Below, piece after piece: positions 8,122-16,361 of a stretch of DNA of 64,000 nt. Source of the DNA: Pseudomonadota bacterium (GTDB lineage: Bacteria; Pseudomonadota; Alphaproteobacteria; Rhizobiales; Phreatobacteraceae); assembly GCA_020161695.1 (NCBI GenBank), contig JAIUOO010000022.1, forward strand, positions 1-64,000. Direction: 5' to 3'. How positions within the stretch are numbered: the stretch's first letter is position 1; each line of letters starts with the position of its first letter. Both the position numbers and the translations under genes were made by a program. The notes under the pieces were generated by a model that was not told the DNA's origin, did not search any database, and was given only the letters and a program-made list of their open reading frames with translations.

Positions 8122-8786
8122 CAGTCGCTCCGCGCGAGACGCCGCTCGAGCGCGTAGGTCGCGCGCACCAGCGGGTAGAGGATGAGGAAGAACAGCGCGC
8201 CGACGACCGTATAGACCTCCAGCGGGTTGAAATTCAGGGAGGCGACGAGCTTGCCCTGATGCAACAGCTCGACATAGGCGACGACGGAAGCGAGCGTCGT
8301 CATCTTGAAGATCTCGATGCCGCGATTGGTCAGCGCTGGCAGCACGCGCCGGAGCGCCTGCGGCAGCACGATGCGGCGCAGCGTCTGGAAGCCGCTCATG
8401 CCGATGGAGCGCGCCGCCTCCCACTGCCCCGGCTCGATGGACTGGATGCCGCCGCGATTGATCTCAGCCGAGTAGGCGGCCGAGTTCAGGGATATGCCGA
8501 GGATCGCCGCCATGAACGGGCTGATTTCGACCGAGACCAGCATGGGCAGGGCAAAGTAGAACCACAGGATCTGGACCAGAACCGGCGTGTTGCGGAAGAA
8601 CTCGATGAAGCCGATGGCGAGCCAGCGCAGCGGCCTCTGGCGCGCGATCCGCATCAATGCGACCAGAAGGCCGAAGCCGAGGCCGAGGACGAGGCAGACC
8701 AGGAACAGGCGCAGCGTGCCGGCGATGCCCGCGGCCAGCGCCTGCCAGTTGTCGAGGATCGGCGCGAAGTCCCAGCGATAGGCCAT
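8121..8786 (-). CDS. amino acid ABC transporter permease (HisM/GlnP type)
   Basis: A 221-residue inner-membrane permease with about five helices. The N-terminus YRWDFAPILDNWQALAAGIAGTL and the EAARSIGMSGFQTLRRIVLPQALRRVLP (EAA) loop that docks on the ATPase are typical of polar amino acid transporters. It forms a heterodimer with the following permease, to which it is joined by a TGATG overlap at 8786. Confidence 0.93.
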   Translation of the reverse strand: MAYRWDFAPILDNWQALAAGIAGTLRLFLVCLVLGLGFGLLVALMRIARQRPLRWLAIGFIEFFRNTPVLVQILWFYFALPMLVSVEISPFMAAILGISLNSAAYSAEINRGGIQSIEPGQWEAARSIGMSGFQTLRRIVLPQALRRVLPALTNRGIEIFKMTTLASVVAYVELLHQGKLVASLNFNPLEVYTVVGALFFLILYPLVRATYALERRLARSD

Positions 8787-9463
8787 CAGCGCGCTGCCAT
8801 TTCGCCGCTCGCCGCCATGCGCCGCTCGACCAGCGCGCCGAGGGCGCTGAACAGCGAGATGGTGACGAAATAGATCAGTGCCGCCGCCGTGAAGACCTCC
8901 AGTGGCCGGAAGGTTTTCTGGGCGAGCTCGTTCGCCTGATAGAGCAGGTCGGCATAGGAGACGGTGGCGACCAGCGTCGTGGTCTTCATCAGCTCGATGG
9001 AGCGCTCCATCATGGCCGGGAACATGCGTTTCACCGCCTGCGGCAGGACGATGCGCGCCATCGTCTGCGTGCTGCTCATGCCGATGGCGCGGGCCGCCTC
9101 GCGCTGGCCCTTGTCGACCGACACGATGCCGGCCCGGAAGATCTCCGCGAAGAAGGCACCGGACTGGATGGTGAAGGTCAGCGCCGCCGCGAGATAGGGC
9201 GTCATCTCGACGTTCAGCACGATGGGCAGGCCGAAATAGAACCAGAACAGCTGGACCAGCGGCGGCGTGGTGCGGAACACCTCGATGACGATGCCGGCCG
9301 GCACCGACAGCGATCGCGTGCCCGACAGACGCGCCAGCGCCAGCGCAAGACCGACGGGGAGACCGCCGGCCAGCGCCACAAAGGTCAGCGCCAGCGTGTT
9401 CCAGAGCCCCGCGAGGAGCAGGTCGCTGTTGGCGAGAACCGGCGCGAAGTTCCAGGAATACAT
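8786..9463 (-). CDS. amino acid ABC transporter permease (HisQ/GlnP type)
   Basis: A 225-residue permease paralogous to its neighbour: YSWNFAPVLANSDLLLAGLWNTLALT at the N-terminus, FRTTPPLVQLFWFYFGLP, and the EAA loop EAARAIGMSSTQTMARIVLPQAVKRMFP. It follows the binding-protein gene by 13 bp. The two permeases make the membrane channel of the importer. Confidence 0.93.
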   Translation of the reverse strand: MYSWNFAPVLANSDLLLAGLWNTLALTFVALAGGLPVGLALALARLSGTRSLSVPAGIVIEVFRTTPPLVQLFWFYFGLPIVLNVEMTPYLAAALTFTIQSGAFFAEIFRAGIVSVDKGQREAARAIGMSSTQTMARIVLPQAVKRMFPAMMERSIELMKTTTLVATVSYADLLYQANELAQKTFRPLEVFTAAALIYFVTISLFSALGALVERRMAASGEMAAR

Positions 9464-9476
9464 GCCCGTGGCCGGC

Positions 9477-10316
9477 TCAGCCGAGCATTTCCTTGATGAT
9501 CGGCGGCGCCGCCTTCGGGTCGAGGCCGAATCCGGTCAGGAATTCCTCGTACCAGGCCTGGATCTGCCGCGAATTGTAGTACTCGGTGATGCGCGCATCG
9601 ACCCATTCGACGAAGGCCGTGTCGCCCTTGCGCACCGCGGCGCTGGACGGGTTTGACTGGGTCGGCTGCGGCACCACGATCTTGCCCGCGCCGAGGCGCT
9701 GGCGCGCGGCGATCAGCGGCGGATGGAACAGGCAGACCGCCTCGACCCGGCCGGACTGGAAGGCGGCGATCGCCTCGGTATTGCCCGGGAAGCGCTGGAT
9801 GGCGGCCTTGGCGACATTGGCGGAAAGGAACCGGTCCATGCTGGTCGCCTGCGGCACGGCGATCCGCACCTCCGGCTTGTTGAGATCTTCCCAGTTGCGC
9901 ACGGCAAGGTCGTCCTTCGCCAGCACCGCCAGCGAATAGTAGAGCAGCGGCGATTTCGGGAAGTCGACGGCCTGCGCGCGCTCGGGGGTAGCGTCCAGCA
10001 CGTACATGATGTCGATGCGGTTGGCCTGCAGAGCGGCGATGGCCGTGCCCCAGGTCACCTCGACCGGCTCGAAACGCACGTTCAGCGCCGCGGCCATGGC
10101 CTTGCCGACGGAGACGCCGACGCCGGAGGACCATTCGCCGGTGCGGGCATCCTTGGAGTACCAGGGCGGAGCCTGCGTGACGCCAACGCGCAGCGATCCG
10201 CGCCGCTTCACCTCGTCCAGCGTGCCGCCGGCCTGCGAAAGGGCCGGCCGGCTGATGAAGGCGGCGCCCGCCGCAACGCCGAATGCCGAGGCGAATGTCC
10301 GCCGGTCGATCGTCAT
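9477..10316 (-). CDS. amino acid ABC transporter substrate-binding protein (family 3)
   Basis: A 279-residue periplasmic binding protein of SBP family 3 (lysine/arginine/glutamate-type fold). The N-terminus MTIDRRTFASAFGVAAGAAF looks like a twin-arginine signal, so export may be by Tat. The mature part has GSLRVGVTQAPPWY, the TWGTAIAALQANRIDIMYV segment and the GRVEAVCLF hinge. The start at 10316 is set by GGGAGG 5-11 bases upstream. First gene of the six-gene operon; a perfect palindrome lies about 53 bp upstream. Confidence 0.93.
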   Translation of the reverse strand: MTIDRRTFASAFGVAAGAAFISRPALSQAGGTLDEVKRRGSLRVGVTQAPPWYSKDARTGEWSSGVGVSVGKAMAAALNVRFEPVEVTWGTAIAALQANRIDIMYVLDATPERAQAVDFPKSPLLYYSLAVLAKDDLAVRNWEDLNKPEVRIAVPQATSMDRFLSANVAKAAIQRFPGNTEAIAAFQSGRVEAVCLFHPPLIAARQRLGAGKIVVPQPTQSNPSSAAVRKGDTAFVEWVDARITEYYNSRQIQAWYEEFLTGFGLDPKAAPPIIKEMLG

Positions 10317-10368
10317 GATGCCCTCCCTGGTCTGTGTCCCGCGGATCGGCGGGAATTCCAGCGGATTG

Positions 10369-10407
10369 AACGATCCACATTGTTGATTGTCAACAATGTG
10401 GATCGTT
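10369..10407. promoter_or_regulatory. perfect 18-bp-arm palindrome, probable GntR operator
   Basis: AACGATCCACATTGTTGA, spacer TTG, then its exact reverse complement. The core TTGTTGATTGTCAACAA fits FCD-type GntR operators, which are short AT-rich palindromes. It sits 53 bp upstream of the binding-protein start, where it could overlap the promoter. The regulator at 5668-6414 is the obvious candidate. The arms are much longer than one regulator dimer needs, so the site may be doubled or may fold in RNA. Confidence 0.8.
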
Positions 10408-10625
10408 GCGGCTTCGCGACGATGCGTGATCGCCGGCGGCGGGATGGACCGCTGAAGGGCGGAATGCTCCATCGACGCGGGCATCACGCCGGTCCCGCGA
10501 CGCTCTGCGACCGAAGGGGCGCCGCTGCGCCACTCGCTATCCCATCACGCCGCGAGGGCGATTGCGGCGCACCGGCTGATCCGCTACACAGGCTGCGCGT
10601 CGCCGGATTGTCGCGGCGTCGGCAT

Positions 10626-10702
10626 GCACCCGTAGCTCAGCTGGATAGAGCGTTGCCCTCCGAAGGCAAAGGTCGCACGTTCGAATCGTGCCGGGTGCGC
10701 CA
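10626..10702 (+). tRNA. tRNA-Arg (anticodon CCG), CCA encoded
   Basis: Acceptor stem GCACCCG/CGGGTGC, D arm, anticodon stem TTGCC/GGCAA with loop CTCCGAA (anticodon CCG), T loop TTCGAAT, discriminator G and encoded CCA. Reads codon CGG. Directly downstream is an enzyme remnant, as often seen where islands have entered and decayed at a tRNA 3' end. Confidence 0.95.
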
Positions 10703-10716
10703 CTCTTCTCCAGGAC

Positions 10717-11034
10717 TTGAGATGGTTTCGCGTTTCGGCCCGAGAAGCCGCAGGACGGAACGATCGTCGCCTGTCGGCCTGTCACATTCGCCGCGCCTGC
10801 AGCCGGTCTGAAGGGCTCGGGACCGATCACATCGATTGCCACCAGATGCACCATGTGGACCGGCCTGGTCCCCGGGAGGAGATCTGGCACGCGATGGAGC
10901 CGTTGATCCGCGAGGGCAAGATTACCCATGCCGGTAGCGGCAATTTCGCCGGATGGCACGTCGCCACGGCCCAATCCGCCGCGGCCTCGCGTTTCGGTCG
11001 GATCTGGGGACGCAGTGTCGAAGTGCCGGCCTGA
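10717..11034 (+). pseudogene. aldo/keto reductase internal fragment
   Basis: The frame from about 10805 to 10990 encodes GLGTDHIDCHQMHHVDRPGP, then REEIWHAMEPLIREGKI and GSGNFAGWHVATAQSAAASR. This is the middle of an aldo/keto reductase (YghZ/Tas type, RLGTDHIDLYQ...GSSNFAGWH). The start, the NADP-binding C-terminus and the catalytic Asp/Tyr/Lys part are missing, and the flanking residues are unrelated. The fragment ends at TGA 11032-11034. The remaining bases from 10703 to 11161 hold no other recognisable gene. Confidence 0.7.
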
Positions 11035-11161
11035 CAGGTGGCTTGCCGGGATCAGCTCGCCGGTGAGCGGGCAACACGATACTGGGATTGGTCCGTCCCG
11101 ACCTTGTCACGCCGGTTTGACGCCGTTATCTGACGCGCTCCTCAATCAAGCTGAGCCTCCC

Positions 11162-12475
11162 ATGTCGAGCGCCCCACGCGCCGCGTCGATCGGCATCGAC
11201 GTCGGTACAAGCAACACGGTCGTCGCGGTCGCCAGCGCCGACGGACGTGTCGAGACCATCCGCTTCGCCCATGGCGGAGACAGCCTCAGCGTCTACGCCT
11301 CGACCCTGTGCTTCTGGCAGGAGCGGACGGGGGTCGCCCAACCGCCCCGCGTCGAGGGCGGGCCCTGGGCGATCGAGCATTTCCTCGAAGAGCGCACCGG
11401 GCTGCGCTTCATTCAGTCGTTCAAGACGTTTGCCGCGAGCCGGGCCTTCCAGTCGACCATGATCTTCGGACAGCGATTCCGGTTCGAGGATCTGCTGGTG
11501 GCATTTCTGCAGACACTGACCGGCCACATCGCGGAGAGCCCCGACCTGTCGGCCGCCCGTGTCGTCGTCGGGCGCCCCGTGTGTTTCGCCGGCGCCAGCC
11601 CCGACGATGCCTTGGCGATGCAGCGCTATCGCGACGCATTCGCCCGCCTCGGCGGCGGCCACGCCCGCTACGTCTACGAACCCGTCGGCGCGGCCTTCTC
11701 CTTCGCCCGCGACCTTGAGAGCGACGCCGTCGTGCTGGTCGCCGATTTTGGCGGCGGCACCAGCGACTTCTCCATTTTGCGATTTTCGCGCGTGGGCGGC
11801 GGTCTGCGGGCCGAGCCGCTCGGTCACGCCGGCGTCGGCGTCGCCGGCGACACGTTCGATTCCCGGATCGTCGACCGCGTGATCTCGCCGCGTCTCGGAA
11901 AGGGCAGCAGTTACCGGTCTTTCGGCAAGGTTCTGCCGCTTCCGGCCCACTACCATGCGTCGCTCGCCCGCTGGAACGAACTTGCGCTGATGAAAGGCAG
12001 CGCGGATTTCCGTGAGTTGCGGAAGCTTGCGCGCGCCGCCCTCGATCCCTCGCCCCTGGATGACTTCATCCAGCTCGTGGAGGACGATCTCGGCTTTCCG
12101 CTCTACCGCTCCGTCTCAGCGGCCAAGGTCGCTCTGTCGGCGCAGGACGCCGTCGAGTTCCGGTTCGCGGAGCGGGAGCTGGACATCCGCTCGACCATCA
12201 CGCGCGCCGATTTCGACACGTGGATCGACGACGATCTCGCGCGGATCATGGACAGTGTCGATCAGGCGCTGGCGAGCGCCGGCATCGCGCCGGGCGATGT
12301 CGACAAAGTGGTCCTGACCGGCGGAACCTCCTTCGTGCCGGCCGTTCGCCGCCTCTTCGCCGATCGCTTCGGCGGCGAGAAGCTCACCTCCGCCGACCAT
12401 TTCGAATCCATCGCCCAGGGCTTGGCACTGATCGGAATGACCGAGGACCCCGATCAATGGGCGGCAGCGGGATAA
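11162..12475 (+). CDS. Hsp70-family ATPase without a substrate-binding domain (YegD-like)
   Basis: A 437-residue actin-fold ATPase. Phosphate-1 loop IGIDVGTSNTVVAVA (about 9-23), phosphate-2 loop VADFGGGTSDFSIL (about 194-207) and the adenosine motif VVLTGGTSFVPAVRRLF (about 380-396) are visible. DnaK continues for about 200 residues with a beta-sandwich and lid; here the protein stops after the ATPase domain, like E. coli YegD. No DnaJ or GrpE gene is nearby. Client and role are unknown. Confidence 0.85.
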   Translation: MSSAPRAASIGIDVGTSNTVVAVASADGRVETIRFAHGGDSLSVYASTLCFWQERTGVAQPPRVEGGPWAIEHFLEERTGLRFIQSFKTFAASRAFQSTMIFGQRFRFEDLLVAFLQTLTGHIAESPDLSAARVVVGRPVCFAGASPDDALAMQRYRDAFARLGGGHARYVYEPVGAAFSFARDLESDAVVLVADFGGGTSDFSILRFSRVGGGLRAEPLGHAGVGVAGDTFDSRIVDRVISPRLGKGSSYRSFGKVLPLPAHYHASLARWNELALMKGSADFRELRKLARAALDPSPLDDFIQLVEDDLGFPLYRSVSAAKVALSAQDAVEFRFAERELDIRSTITRADFDTWIDDDLARIMDSVDQALASAGIAPGDVDKVVLTGGTSFVPAVRRLFADRFGGEKLTSADHFESIAQGLALIGMTEDPDQWAAAG

Positions 12476-12608
12476 GGTTCGCCGACAGCTTGTCCGGAAC
12501 CAGTCGGACCTTCACCGAGGGTCGCAAGCGCTACAGTGGGCCGGCCCGCGACCTGCCGATGCGCCGCCGTGGCAGACGGCTGCTCTGCGGGCCGTGTGGC
12601 GAACGCGC

Positions 12609-13061
12609 TCACGCCTCGCCCGCGATGATGCCCTTGCGAATCAGGAAGCAGCCATAGGGTCGCGGGTCGCCCACCTGAACGACCGCGAAGGCTTGCGCCG
12701 CCGCCTCATAGAAGGCGAAGCGGTCCACTCCCGTCATCGCGATGTCGCGGCCGAGTGCCCGGCCGATTTCGAGCTGCACCTCCTGCTGGACGGCCGGCAC
12801 GGCACCGGCATCGCCGACCACCGACATGCGCCGGATCGGCTCCGGTTCGAAATCGTCGATCGGGAGCACCGAGAGGACGGCCCTCGCCGCGCGCGGCATG
12901 GTGAGTCCCGGCAGGCGCACGATGCGCCGTGACACGGTGGCCGACGCGATCCTTTCCGCGGGATGATTGGCATCGACGATGGCGAGATCGTCGCCATGGC
13001 CCATGGCCGCAAGGACCCAGAGGAGATCCGGACCGAGGATGGGGTCGAGGCCCTTCAGCAC
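12609..13061 (-). CDS. fucU: RbsD/FucU family sugar mutarotase
   Basis: A 150-residue protein: LKGLDPILGPDLLWVLAAMGHGDDLAIVDANHPAE at the N-terminus (with the catalytic-type His/Asp set) and GDPRPYGCFLIRKGII at the end are the FucU signature. FucU interconverts alpha and beta anomers of L-fucose or related sugars. I set the start at a GTG at 13061 because family proteins begin at the LKGL position and GGGAG lies 7 bases upstream. It is the last gene of the LacI-led operon, one base after the amidohydrolase stop. Confidence 0.88.
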   Translation of the reverse strand: MLKGLDPILGPDLLWVLAAMGHGDDLAIVDANHPAERIASATVSRRIVRLPGLTMPRAARAVLSVLPIDDFEPEPIRRMSVVGDAGAVPAVQQEVQLEIGRALGRDIAMTGVDRFAFYEAAAQAFAVVQVGDPRPYGCFLIRKGIIAGEA

Positions 13062-13062
13062 G

Positions 13063-13917
13063 TCATGCTCCCGATTGTCCATGCGCCGCTGCGCGCCCGA
13101 GGTAGACCCGCGCGGCGTTGCCGCCGAAGATCGCGTCCTGCCCGGTGGCGCCGAGCGGAGATGTCAGCGCCTCTGCCGCGCGATGCCAGCCATCGTATCC
13201 GCCGGCGCGGTTCACCACGGGCCAGTCGCTGCCCCAGATCAGCCGCGAAGCGCCGAACGCGTCGATGAGGTGCCGGACATAGGGTTTCAGGTCGTCTGCC
13301 GACCAGTCGTCCGGCGCCTCGGTGACGAGGCCCGACAGCTTGCAGGAGACATTGGGCCGTGCGGCCAGCGCCGCCATGTCGGCGCGCCACGGGTCGATTC
13401 TTCCATCCCGGATGAAGGGCTTGGCGCCATGGTCGATGACGATGGCAAGATCGGGATGGCGGTCCGCCAGAACCAGTAGCCGCGGCAGATGGCGGGGAAG
13501 CACCAGCGCGTCGAATACGAGGCTGTGGCTGACCATGGCCCGCAGCGCCGGGCCAAGCACGAGGTTCGTGAGGAAATCGTCGTCGGGAATGTCCTGAACC
13601 ATGGGCCTGAGCCCGACGAGGAGCGGGTCGCGCGCCAGTTCCGCTATGACCGAAGGCGCGTCCGGCGCGGCAAGATCGGCCCAGCCGACCACGCCTGCGA
13701 CAAAACCGGACTCGCGCGCGACAGCGAGCATGAAATGCGTCTCGGCGACCGTCGGCGCGGCCTGGACGAGGATCGTCGCGCCGATGCCGTGGCGCGCGAG
13801 ATGGGGTGCGAGATCGGCGGGACCATAGTCGCGTCGCAGCACGTCCGGTGCGCTGTCGAGCCAGCCATAGTCGCCGCGCGCGACCTGCCAGACGTGCTGG
13901 TGGGCGTCGATCCTCAT
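13063..13917 (-). CDS. amidohydrolase family 2 protein (probable sugar lactonase)
   Basis: A 284-residue TIM-barrel metal hydrolase (COG3618 type). The metal motif DAHQHVWQ (residues 4-11), IDHGAKP and the GSDWPV near the C-terminus are in place. Close family members hydrolyse L-fuconolactone, L-rhamnono-lactone or pyrone lactones. Its position between an aldose 1-dehydrogenase (which makes a lactone) and FucU fits sugar-lactone hydrolysis. The exact lactone is inferred only from context. Confidence 0.85.
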   Translation of the reverse strand: MRIDAHQHVWQVARGDYGWLDSAPDVLRRDYGPADLAPHLARHGIGATILVQAAPTVAETHFMLAVARESGFVAGVVGWADLAAPDAPSVIAELARDPLLVGLRPMVQDIPDDDFLTNLVLGPALRAMVSHSLVFDALVLPRHLPRLLVLADRHPDLAIVIDHGAKPFIRDGRIDPWRADMAALAARPNVSCKLSGLVTEAPDDWSADDLKPYVRHLIDAFGASRLIWGSDWPVVNRAGGYDGWHRAAEALTSPLGATGQDAIFGGNAARVYLGRAAAHGQSGA

Positions 13918-13920
13918 GGC

Positions 13921-14961
13921 TCAGGCCGGCGTCGGTGCATGGGCGGCGATCAGGCCGGCGGCCTTCAGGTCGCCCCAGAGAGCTGCGGGAACGGTCGCCA
14001 CGGCAGCGGCGACATTGGCAACGATCTCGTCTGGCCGCACGGCGCCGAGCACGAGTGTCCTGACCGCCGGATGAGCCGCGGCAAAGGCCATGGCCGCCTG
14101 CCGGAGCGGCACGCTGTGAGACCGGCAGACGGCTTCGATCGCCTCGGCGCGCGCCAGAATCGCGGGCGGCGCGGGACGGTAATTGTAATGCGCGCCGGAG
14201 CCCGCACCGCCGGCGAGAATGCCGGAATTGAACACGCCGGCGAGCATGATGCCGATGCCCTTTTCCAGCGCGACGGGGAGGAAGCTGTCCAGCGCGCCCT
14301 GTTCCAGCAGCGTGTAGCGCCCGGCTAGCATCATCACGTCGAAGTCACCCGCGCCCGCGAAGCGCACGCACATCTCCGCCTCGTTGACGCCGACGCCGAT
14401 GGCCTTCACCGCGCCGGAGGAACGCAGCCGGTCGAGAGCGCGGTAGGCGCCGCTCATGGCCTCGGAGAACCGCCGCTCCATGTCGGCCCCGTGGGTCCAG
14501 ACATCGACGTCGTGGATGAGCAGCACGTCGACATGGTCGGTTCCGAGTCGCAGCAGCGACTGCTCGAAGGAGCGCATGGCGCCATCATAGGAATAGTCGA
14601 CCACCGCGCCGTGCGGCAGGCCGCCGGCATAGCCGGAGCGGTCGCCCGGGGCTGCCGTCGGGTCCATCCAGCGGCCGACCTTGGTGGAGAGAACGATGTC
14701 AGTCCGCCCGCTCGCGCGCAGTGCCGCGCCGATGCGGTGTTCCGACAGCCCGTGGCCGTAGAGCGGCGAGGTGTCGATGAGGTTCACGCCGGCATCGAGC
14801 GCCGCCGCGACCGTGTCCTGCGCGGCTCGCTCGTCGAGCCTGCCGAAGAGATCGCCGAGCGGCGCGCCGCCGAAGCCGACGAGGCTGACATCGAGCCCCG
14901 CGGCCAGTCGGCGGCGGGGCAGCGTCGGAACCGGAGGCGGGCTGGGGGCTGCGGCCGTCAT
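13921..14961 (-). CDS. aldo/keto reductase, L-fucose/D-threo-aldose 1-dehydrogenase type
   Basis: A 346-residue aldo/keto reductase with the catalytic set Asp63, Tyr68, Lys94 and a His in LLIHDVD (near 151). The LIDTSPLYGHGLSEHRIG segment and the DVWTHG insertion match the D-threo-aldose dehydrogenase/L-fucose dehydrogenase group, which oxidises the anomeric carbon to the lactone with NAD(P). Its start overlaps the amidase stop by 4 bp (ATGA), so the two are coupled. Confidence 0.85.
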   Translation of the reverse strand: MTAAAPSPPPVPTLPRRRLAAGLDVSLVGFGGAPLGDLFGRLDERAAQDTVAAALDAGVNLIDTSPLYGHGLSEHRIGAALRASGRTDIVLSTKVGRWMDPTAAPGDRSGYAGGLPHGAVVDYSYDGAMRSFEQSLLRLGTDHVDVLLIHDVDVWTHGADMERRFSEAMSGAYRALDRLRSSGAVKAIGVGVNEAEMCVRFAGAGDFDVMMLAGRYTLLEQGALDSFLPVALEKGIGIMLAGVFNSGILAGGAGSGAHYNYRPAPPAILARAEAIEAVCRSHSVPLRQAAMAFAAAHPAVRTLVLGAVRPDEIVANVAAAVATVPAALWGDLKAAGLIAAHAPTPA

Positions 14962-16361
14962 CGCGGATCGATGGGCGTGTTCGGCAGGGCGAACTCCCGC
15001 TCGATCCAGGCGGCGAGGCGCAGGAGGTCTCGCTCGCGGTCGCCATGGGACAGGATCTGCACGCCGATCGGGAGCCCGGTATCGGAGAAGCCGATCGGCA
15101 CGGAGATGGCGGGCAGGCCGCTGAGCGACCAGATCGCCGTGACCGCGATCCAGTCGAGATAGTCCTGCATCGGCTGCCCATCGATCACCGCCGGCGCGAG
15201 GACATCGACGGAGAACGGCATGGCCTGTGCCGCAGGGCAGACGAGGAAATCGTGGTCGTCGAGGAAGTCCACGGCGCGGCGGTAGAAGTCGGTGCGCACG
15301 CGGTTGGCCGCCGCGATGGCCCGGCCCGGCTGGTCGCGCCCGCGCATGATGTCGCCCATGACGGCAGCCGGAAACAGGTCGCGGTGTCGGTCGAGCAGCG
15401 GCTCCCAGGTCGCGAAGAAACTCTCGCCGCGCAGCACCCTGAAGGCGTCCATCGCGCCCGTCGTCGCCGGGTAACCCCGGTGGACGGCGACGCCCGCGCC
15501 TGCCAGCCGATCGGCGAATGCCTCGACCGCAGCACGGATCGGCGCGGCGACCGGCAGGCCGAGATCCGCGGAGACTGCGATGCGCGTCGGCTTTCGTGGT
15601 TCGCGCGCGGCGGCGAAGAACGATGGTCCGGAGGCGGGCGCCGAGAGGAAGTCGCCGGGATCGTAGCCGACCATGGCGTCGAACATCAGCGCGAGATCGT
15701 CGACGCAGCGCGCCATGGGCCCTTCGACGAAAATCGTGTCGAATGGGTCCGTCAGCCGCTTGCGCGGTACGCGCCCCGGTGTCGGCCTGAGGCCCAGCAC
15801 GTTGCAGAAGGCGGCGGGGATGCGCAGGCTTCCGCCATAGTCGTTGCCATGGGCCAGCCAGGCTTCGCCAGTGGCCAGCGCCACCGCCGAACCGCCCGAG
15901 GAGCCTCCGCAGGTCAGCCTGACATCGTAGGGGTTCAGCGTCGTGCCGTGGACGGCGTTGGTCGTCTGCGCGCCGCCGAGTTCGGAGAGGTTCGACTTGC
16001 CGAGCACCACCGCGCCATTGGCCTCCATCAGCGCCACGGTGCGGTCGGAGGTCGTGGATATGCGGTCCTTGAAGATCGGCGTGCCGCCCGTGTTGCGCAC
16101 GCCGGCGACGTCGTTGTTGTCCTTCACGACGATGGGGATGCCCGACAGGACCGTGTCGCGCCCGGCGGCGCGGGCTGCATCGGCCGCGCGTGCCTGTTCG
16201 TGTGCCCGTTCGAGGCAGAGCGTCGGGATGGCGTTGACCTTCGGCTCCACCACGGCGATGCGGGCGACGGCGGCCTCGACCAGTTCCACCGACGTCACCT
16301 CTCCAGATCGCAGCCGGGTGCGGATTTCGGTCGCGCTGAAGTCGGTCAGGTCATGCGGCAT
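14958..16361 (-). CDS. amidase-signature family hydrolase
   Basis: A 467-residue amidase. The Ser-cisSer-Lys triad is visible: Lys80 in PIVVKDNND, Ser154/155 in CGGSSGGSAV and nucleophile Ser178 in NDYGGSLRIP. Family members hydrolyse a wide range of amides, including indoleacetamide, mandelamide and aryl or sugar amides. In a sugar operon it may release an amide-linked acyl or amino group. It starts within the last 11 bp of the LacI gene. No GatB/GatC neighbour, so it is not the GatCAB subunit. Confidence 0.88.
   Translation of the reverse strand: MPHDLTDFSATEIRTRLRSGEVTSVELVEAAVARIAVVEPKVNAIPTLCLERAHEQARAADAARAAGRDTVLSGIPIVVKDNNDVAGVRNTGGTPIFKDRISTTSDRTVALMEANGAVVLGKSNLSELGGAQTTNAVHGTTLNPYDVRLTCGGSSGGSAVALATGEAWLAHGNDYGGSLRIPAAFCNVLGLRPTPGRVPRKRLTDPFDTIFVEGPMARCVDDLALMFDAMVGYDPGDFLSAPASGPSFFAAAREPRKPTRIAVSADLGLPVAAPIRAAVEAFADRLAGAGVAVHRGYPATTGAMDAFRVLRGESFFATWEPLLDRHRDLFPAAVMGDIMRGRDQPGRAIAAANRVRTDFYRRAVDFLDDHDFLVCPAAQAMPFSVDVLAPAVIDGQPMQDYLDWIAVTAIWSLSGLPAISVPIGFSDTGLPIGVQILSHGDRERDLLRLAAWIEREFALPNTPIDPR

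Noticed and set aside
14958..16361. Amidase as GatA of the GatCAB amidotransferase
   Set aside because: It lies in a sugar operon with no gatB or gatC, and its sequence is of the broad amidase type.
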